In this document: positions 58,370 through 64,000 of the stretch, piece by piece
How the letters are laid out: each line of letters starts with the position of its first letter
Numbering within the stretch: the stretch's first letter is position 1
DNA from: Mercurialis annua
Lineage: Eukaryota; Streptophyta; Magnoliopsida; Malpighiales; Euphorbiaceae
Assembly (NCBI RefSeq): GCF_937616625.2
Contig: NC_065576.1
Location: 27,574,628 to 27,638,627, forward strand
Direction: 5' to 3'
Length of the DNA: 64,000 nt
The notes under the pieces: generated by a model
What the model was told of the DNA's origin: nothing
What the model saw: the letters and a program-made list of their open reading frames with translations, nothing else
Database searches by the model: none
Translations under genes and position numbers: made by a program

Positions 58370-61299
58370 AACTTATATTCGTTAATAACACGTAGAGACT
58401 TCCGAGTTTCAATATTTTAATTTCGGGATTTTTTCCGAAATATTAAACTCTCCAATTAGAATGGTATATTGATATATTAATTATCAATATATATTTATCT
58501 TATCACTCCAGTTGTATTTCTTATTCTATTAGTCTCGTTCGTATCTCTTTATCAAAATTTAAATCGCTGATTTAAATTATAAACTTCTATTATTACGATA
58601 TACTTTTAGAGATATTTATAAATTAAATTTATGCTTAAATTTAATTTACGTAATCCGGACTAATAAAAGCTTTCCACGTGGCTTATAAAAATACGGGGTA
58701 TTATAGTTTTGTAACGTTTGTAAACGTTTGGCTTAAATTGCTAAAAAGGGGAAACATGTGAAACGCTTGGATTTGTTTCGTAACATTTCTAAACATTTGA
58801 CTTAAATTGCTAAAAAGGTGAAATGCTTAGATTTGTTTCGTGACGTTTGTAAACGTTTGGCTTACATTGCTTAAAAAGTGAAACGTTTGAATTTGTTTCG
58901 TAGCGTTTGTAAACATTTGGCTTAAATCGTTAAAAAGATGAAACGTTTGAAATTATTTCGTACCATTTGTAAACGTTTGGCTTAAATTGCTAAAAAGGTG
59001 AAATGTTTGGATTTGTTTCGTAACGTTTGTAAATGTTTGGCTTAAATTGCTAAAAAGTTGAAATGCTCGGATTTATTTTGCAACGTTTGTAAACGTTTGT
59101 CTTAAATTGATAAAAATGTGAAACGTTTGGGTTTGTTTCGTAACGTTTGTAAAATTTTGGCATAAATTGCGAAAAAGGTGAAACGTTTGGATTTGTTTCA
59201 TAACGTTTAAAACTTTTGGCTTAAATCGCTAAAATAGGGAAACGTTTGAATTTGTTTCGTAAAGTTTGTAAACATTTGGCTAAAATTTCTAAAAAGGTGA
59301 AACATTTAATTTTGTTTCGCAACGTTTGTAAACGTTCGGCTTAAATCGCTAAAAAGGTCAAACGTTTGGATTTGTTTCATAAAGTTTGTAAAGGTTTGGT
59401 TTAAATTGCTAAAAAGGTAAAACGCTTGGAATTGTTTCGTAATGTTTGTAAACATTTGGCTAAAATTTCAAAAAATGTGAAACATTTGAATTTGTTTCAT
59501 AACATTTATAATCGTTTGGCTTAAGTTGCTAAAAAGGTGAAACGCTAGGATTTATTACGTAATGTTTGTAAACGTTTGGCTTAAATTGCTAAAAAGGTGA
59601 AACTTTTGGATTTGTTTCATATCCTTTTTTAAACGTTTGGGTTAAATCACTGAAAAGGTGAAACGTTTGGATTTGTTTCCTATCATTTGTAAACGTTTGG
59701 CTTAAATTGCTAAAAAGGTGAAACGCTTGAATTTGTTTCGTAACGTTTGTAAACGTTTGACTTAAATTGCTAAAAAGGTGAAACGCTTAGATTTGTTTCG
59801 TAACGTTTGGCTTATATTGCTAAAAACGTGAAACGTTTGGATTTGTTTCGTGGCGTTTGTAAATATTTGGCTTAAATCGCTAAAAAGGTGAAACGTTTGG
59901 ATTTGTATTGTAGCATCTAAAAACGTTTGGCTTAAATCGCTAAAAAGGTGAAATGTTTGGATTTGTTTCGTAACGTTTGTAAACGTTTGGCTTAAATTGC
60001 TAAAAAGGTAAAACGCTTGGATTTGTTTCGCAATGTTTGTTAACGTTTGACTTAAATTGCTAAAAATATGAAACGTTTGGATTTGTTTCGTAACGTTTGT
60101 AAACGTTTGGCTGAAATCGCGAAAAAGTGGAAATGTTTGGATTTGTTTCGTAACGTTTTAAACGTTTGGCTTAAATTGCTAAAATAGAGAAACATTTGAA
60201 TTTGTTTCGTAACGTTTGTAAACGTTGGGCTAAAATCAGTAAAAAGGTTAAACGTTTGGTTTCGTTTCGTAATGTTTGTAAACGTTCGTCTTAAATTGCT
60301 AAAAAGGGGAAACGTTTGGATTTGTTTCATAACGTTTGTAAATGTTTGGCTTAAATTGCTAAAAAGGTGAAACTCTTGGATTTGTTTCGTAATGTTTGTA
60401 AACGTTTGGCTTAAATTGCTAAAAAGGTGAAACGCTTGGATTTGTTTCGTAACGTTTTTCCTTAATTGCTAAAAAGGTGAAACATTTGGAGTTATTTCAT
60501 AACCTTTGTAAACGTTTGGCTTATATTGCAAAAAAGGTGAAACGTTTGGATTTGTTTCGTAACGTTTGTAAACGTTTGGCTTCACTCGCTAAAAAGGGGA
60601 AACGTTTAGATTTGTTTCGTAACGTTTATAAACGTTTGGCATAAATCGCAAAAAAGGTGAAATGTTTGGATTTGTTTCGTAACGTTTTAAACGTTTGGCT
60701 TAAATCGCTAAAATGGGGAAACGTTTGGATTTGTTTTGTAATATTTGTAAACGTTTGGCTTAAATAGCTAAAAACGTGAAACATTTTTATTTGTTTCGTA
60801 ACGTTTGTAAATGTTTGGCTTAATTGCTAAAAAGGTTAAACGTTTGGATTTGTTTCGTAATGTTTGCCAACGTTTGGCTTAAATCGCTAAAAAGGTTAAA
60901 CGTTTGGTTTTGTTTCGTTATGTTTGCAAACGTTTGGCTTAAATCGCTAAAAAGGTGAAACATTTGGTTTTGTTTCATAACTTTTGTAAACGTATGGCTT
61001 AAATCGATAAAAAGGTGAAATGTTTGGATTTGTTTCGTAACGTTTGTAACATTTTGCTTAAATTACTAAAAAGGGGAAACGTTTGGATTTATTTCGTAAC
61101 ATTTGTAAACGTTTGGCATAAATCGCAAAAAAAGTGAAATGTTTGGATTTGTTTCGTAACGTTTTAAACGTTTGGCTTAAATCGCTAAAATGGGGAAACG
61201 TTTGAATTTGTTTTGTAATATTTGTAAACGTTTGGCTTAAATTGCTAAAACCGTGAAACATTTTTATTTGTTTCGTAACGTTTGTAAACGTTTGGCTTA

Positions 61300-62740
61300 A
61301 TTGCTAAAAAGGTTAAACGTTTGGATTTGTTTCGTAATGTTTGCAAACGTTTGGCTTAAATCGCTAAAAAGGTTAAACGTTTGGTTTTGTTTCGTTATGT
61401 TTGCAAACGTTTGGCTTAAATCGCTAAAAAGGTGAAACATTTGGTTTTGTTTCATAACTTTTGTAAACGTATGGCTTAAATCGATAAAAAGGTGAAATGT
61501 TTGGATTTTTTTCGTATCGTTTCGCTTAAATTACTAAAAAGGTGAAACGTTTTGATTTGTTTCGTAGCGTTTGTAAACGTTTAGCTTAAATCGCTAAATG
61601 GTGAAACGTTTGGTTTTGTTTCATATCGTTTGTGAATGTTTGGATTAAATCGCTAAAAACTAAACGTTTAAAATGTTACGAAACAAATCCAAACGTTACC
61701 AAACATTACGCAGCATATCCAAACGTTTCCCCATTTAAGCGATTTAAGCCAAACGTTTACAAACATTACGAATCGAATCCAAATGTTTCACCTTTTTAGA
61801 GATTTAAGCCAAAAGTATACAAACGTTACAAAACAAATCCAAACGTTTCCCCATTTTAGCTATTTAAGCCAAACATTTAAAAACGTTAAGAAACAAATCC
61901 AAACGTTTCACCTTTTTAGCGATTTAAGCCAAAAGTTTACAAACGTTACGAAACAAATCCAAACGTTCGACTTAAAAGGGGAAACGTTTGTAAACGTTTG
62001 GTTTTATAAAAGTTTGGTTTTGTTTCGTAACGTTTTAAACGTTTGGTTTTGTTTCGTAGCGTTTTAAACGTTTCGATTTGTATCGTAACGTTTGTAAACG
62101 TTTGTCTTAAATCGCTAAAACGGTAGAACGTTTGGATTAGTTTTGTAACGTTTTAAACGTTTGGCTCAAATCTTTAAAAAGGTTAAACGTTTAGATTTGT
62201 TTCGTAACGTTTGTAAACGTTTGGCTTAAATTGCTAAAAAGGTGCAATGATTGGATTTGTTTCATAAATTTTATACACGTTTGTTTCGTAACGTTTGACC
62301 TTTTACCTTCTACGAAAGTTTACAAACGTTACGAAATAAAACCAAACGTTCGACCTAAAAGGGGAAACGTTTGTAAACGTTTGGTTTTATAAACGTTTGG
62401 ATTTGTTACGTAATGTTTGTAAACGTTCAGCTTAAATCGCTAAAAAGGGGAAACGTTTGGATTTGTTTCGTAACGTTTGTAAACGTTTGGCTTAAATTGC
62501 TAAAAGGTGAAACTCTTGGATTTGTTTCGTAACGTTTCTAAACGTTTGGCTTAAATTGCTAAAAAGGTGAAACGCTTGGATTTGTTTCGTAACGTTTGTA
62601 AACGTTTGGCTTAATTTGCTAAAAAGGTGAAGCTCTTGGATTTGTTTCGTAACGTCTGTAAACGTTTGGCGTAAATTGCTAAAAAGGGGAAATGCTTGGA
62701 TTTGTTTCGTAACGTTTGTAAACGTTTTGCCTAAATTGCT
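61300..62740 (+). repeat. HOR D, copy 1 (about 1.4 kb)
   Basis: Marker order: GGTTAAACG monomers, GATAAAAAGG monomer (about 61480), inversion entry CTAAACGTTTAAAATG (61661), inverted segment to about 61967, TTTTATAAA junction (about 62003), second short inversion with CCTTCTACGAAAG (about 62307). The same markers recur 1387-1444 bp later. Confidence 0.82.
61662..61967 (-). repeat. Inverted satellite segment in HOR D copy 1
   Basis: About five reverse-complement monomers entered at AAACGTTT (61662-61669) and left at AAACGTTCG (61961-61969). Its counterpart in copy 2 is 63106-63351. Confidence 0.88.
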
Positions 62741-64000
62741 AAAAAGGTTAAACGTTTGGATTTGTTTCGTAATGTTTGCAAACATTTGGCTTAAATTGCT
62801 AAAAAGGTTAAACGTTCGGTTTTGTTTCGTAATGTTTGCAAACATTTGGCTTAAATCGCTAAAAAGGTGAAAAATTTGGTTTTGTTTCATAACTTTTGTA
62901 AACGTATGGCTTAAATCGATAAAAAGGTGAAATGTTAGGATTTGTTTCGTAACGTTTGTAACATTTGGCTTAAATTAATAAAAAGGTGAAACGTTTGGAT
63001 TTGTTTCGTAGCATTTGTAAACGTTTAGCTTAAATCGCTAAATGGTGAAACGTTTGGTTTTGTTTCACACCGTTTGTAAATGTTTGGATTAAATCGCTAA
63101 AAACTAAACGTTTAAAATGTTACGAAACAAATCCAAACGTTACTAAACATTACGCAACATATCCAAACGTTTCCCCATTTAAGCGATTTAAGCCAAATGT
63201 TTACAAACGTTACGAATCGAATCCAAATGTTTCACCTTTTTAGCGATTTAAGCCAAAAGTATATAAACATTACGAAACAAATCTAAACGTTTCACCTTTT
63301 TAGCAATTTAAGCCGAACGTTTACAAACGTTACGAAACAAATCCAGACGTTTGACTTAAAGGGGAAACGTTTGTAAACGTTTGGTTTTATAAACGTTTGG
63401 TTTTATTTTATAACGTTTTAAACGTTTGGTTTTGTTTCGTAGCGTTTTAAACGTTTAGATTTGTTTCATAACGTTTGTAAAAATTTGTCTTAAATCGCTA
63501 AAAAGGTAAAACGTTTAGATTAGTTTTGTAACGTTTTAAACGTTTGTCATAAATCTCTAAAAAGGTGAAACGTTTAGATTTGTTTCGTAACGTTTGTAAA
63601 CGTTTGGCTTAAATTGCTAAAAAGGGGAAATGATTGCATTTGTTTTATAACTTTTAGAAACGTTTGTTTCGTAACGTTTGTAAAACCTTTTACCTTCTAC
63701 GAAAGTATACAAATGTTACGAAACAAAACCAAACGTTCGACTAAAAAGGGGAAACGTTTGTAAACGTTTTGTTTTATAAACGATTGGTTTTGTTTCATAA
63801 CGTTTTAAATGTTAGGTTTTGTTTCGTAGCGTTTAAAACGTTTGGTTTTGTTTCGAAACGTTTTAAACGTTTGGCTTAAATCGCTGAAATGGGGATACGT
63901 TTGGATTTGTTTCGTAAGGTTTGTAAAGGTTTGGATTAAATTGCAAAAAAGTGAAATGTTTGGTTTAAATCGCTAAAAAAGTGAAATGTTTGGTTATGTT
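62741..64000 (+). repeat. HOR D, copy 2, running off the window
   Basis: Second copy with inversion entry at 63105, inverted segment to about 63351, TTTTATAAA at about 63386 and CCTTCTACGAAAG at about 63693. It is noticeably more diverged from copy 1 than the HOR C copies are from each other. Confidence 0.8.
63106..63351 (-). repeat. Inverted satellite segment in HOR D copy 2
   Basis: Reverse-complement monomers entered at AAACGTTT (63106-63113), one monomer shorter than in copy 1. A further short inverted piece lies at about 63684-63738 (equivalent to about 62296-62350). Confidence 0.88.

Larger units (their letters stand above)
50206..58705 (-). mobile_element. Ty3/gypsy-like LTR element, minus strand, no recognisable pol
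   Basis: On the minus strand: a 5' LTR (58705 to 55510) starting at TA(T)AATACCCCG and ending GGGTCGTGACA; a PBS for initiator Met-tRNA; about 4.1 kb internal; a purine tract; then a 3' LTR starting TGTAATACCCCG at 51393. This PPT-TGTAATACCCCG junction, preceded by a GAGGACGAATTT motif, is typical of plant chromovirus-type (Tekay/Del-like) gypsy elements by general knowledge. No protease, RT or integrase frame is visible, so this may be a large non-autonomous derivative or a heavily decayed copy. The left LTR is truncated, and no target duplication is found. Confidence 0.85.
55510..58705 (-). repeat. Gypsy 5' LTR, full length (right copy, 3196 bp)
   Basis: In + order it runs from TGTCACGACCCGG to GGGGTATTATA (the expected CA end is TA, a C-to-T change; the other LTR has TTACA). 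57709-58705 aligns with the truncated left LTR. It contains a GTGCAC cluster (57394-57464), a conserved stem-loop (57771-57787) and a TA-rich microsatellite (58301-58369). Minus-strand TATA candidates exist in this A/T-rich LTR, but I cannot choose one. Confidence 0.85.
58706..64000 (+). repeat. 60-bp satellite array, block 3
   Basis: The satellite resumes at GTTTTGTAACGTTTG directly after the LTR and runs to the window end. 58.7-60.5 kb is diverged and in one orientation. 60.59-61.07 kb is duplicated at about 61.07-61.55 kb (offset about 477). From 61.3 kb a unit of about 1.4 kb with inverted pieces is duplicated. No genes are seen. Confidence 0.96.

Noticed and set aside
1..64000. CRISPR-like regular repeats
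   Set aside because: Both the conserved and the 'spacer' portions repeat every 60 bp and there are no unique spacers or cas genes. The flanking elements are plant LTR retrotransposons.
1..64000. CENP-B box resemblance of TTTCGTAACG
   Set aside because: Only the TTCGT portion is shared; the required CGGGA end is absent. A centromeric role is possible but not shown by this motif.
1..64000. Telomeric or subtelomeric repeat
   Set aside because: TTTAGGG/CCCTAAA arrays are not seen; TTTGTAAACG is not a telomere variant I recognise.

Overview
This is plant nuclear heterochromatin with no convincing host gene. About 49.6 kb of the 64 kb (roughly 77%) is one A/T-rich satellite family with a 60-bp monomer. 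It lies in three blocks (1-9716, 15657-50205, 58706-64000) separated by two LTR retrotransposons. The elements point to an angiosperm: a Ty1/copia element with the plant-type polypurine tract and integrase/RT remnants, and a Ty3/gypsy-like element with an initiator-Met-tRNA primer-binding site and a polypurine tract next to TGTAATACCCCG. I cannot name the species. The only translated similarity I recognise is decayed copia pol. The many 60-190 codon open frames elsewhere arise because the satellite period (60 bp) is exactly 20 codons.

Satellite structure. The monomer is built from two 30-bp halves that both end in AAACGTTTGG, and it contains the dyad AACGTTTGTAAACGTT. Monomers are organised into higher-order repeats (HORs): HOR A (about 2405 bp, 1-6566 plus a partial copy), HOR B (1.9-2.25 kb, about 16.6-31.6 kb, with a 2248-bp version in tandem at 24.8-30.8 kb), HOR C (1860-bp offset, 45.7-50.2 kb) and HOR D (about 1.4 kb, 61.3-64 kb). 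Up to about 43.77 kb all monomers point the same way. To the right of that, outside the gypsy element, many segments of about 50-880 bp are inverted.

Transposons. A 5940-bp Ty1/copia element (9717-15656, + strand) is inserted in a monomer with a perfect 5-bp target duplication. Removing it restores the satellite exactly. Its 5' LTR is truncated (659 bp, against 2253 bp for the 3' LTR), the PBS region is missing, and pol is full of stops with lost catalytic residues, although the shared LTR parts differ by only about 1.7%. A Ty3/gypsy-like element lies on the minus strand (about 50206-58705). It has a complete 3.2-kb 5' LTR on the right, a PBS, an internal region of about 4.1 kb without recognisable pol, a PPT, and a truncated 3' LTR on the left.

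Nothing here forms a pathway. What is worth attention is the evolution of the satellite: half-monomer recombination, HOR turnover, palindrome-associated inversions, and a CpG-rich but CHG-free monomer.
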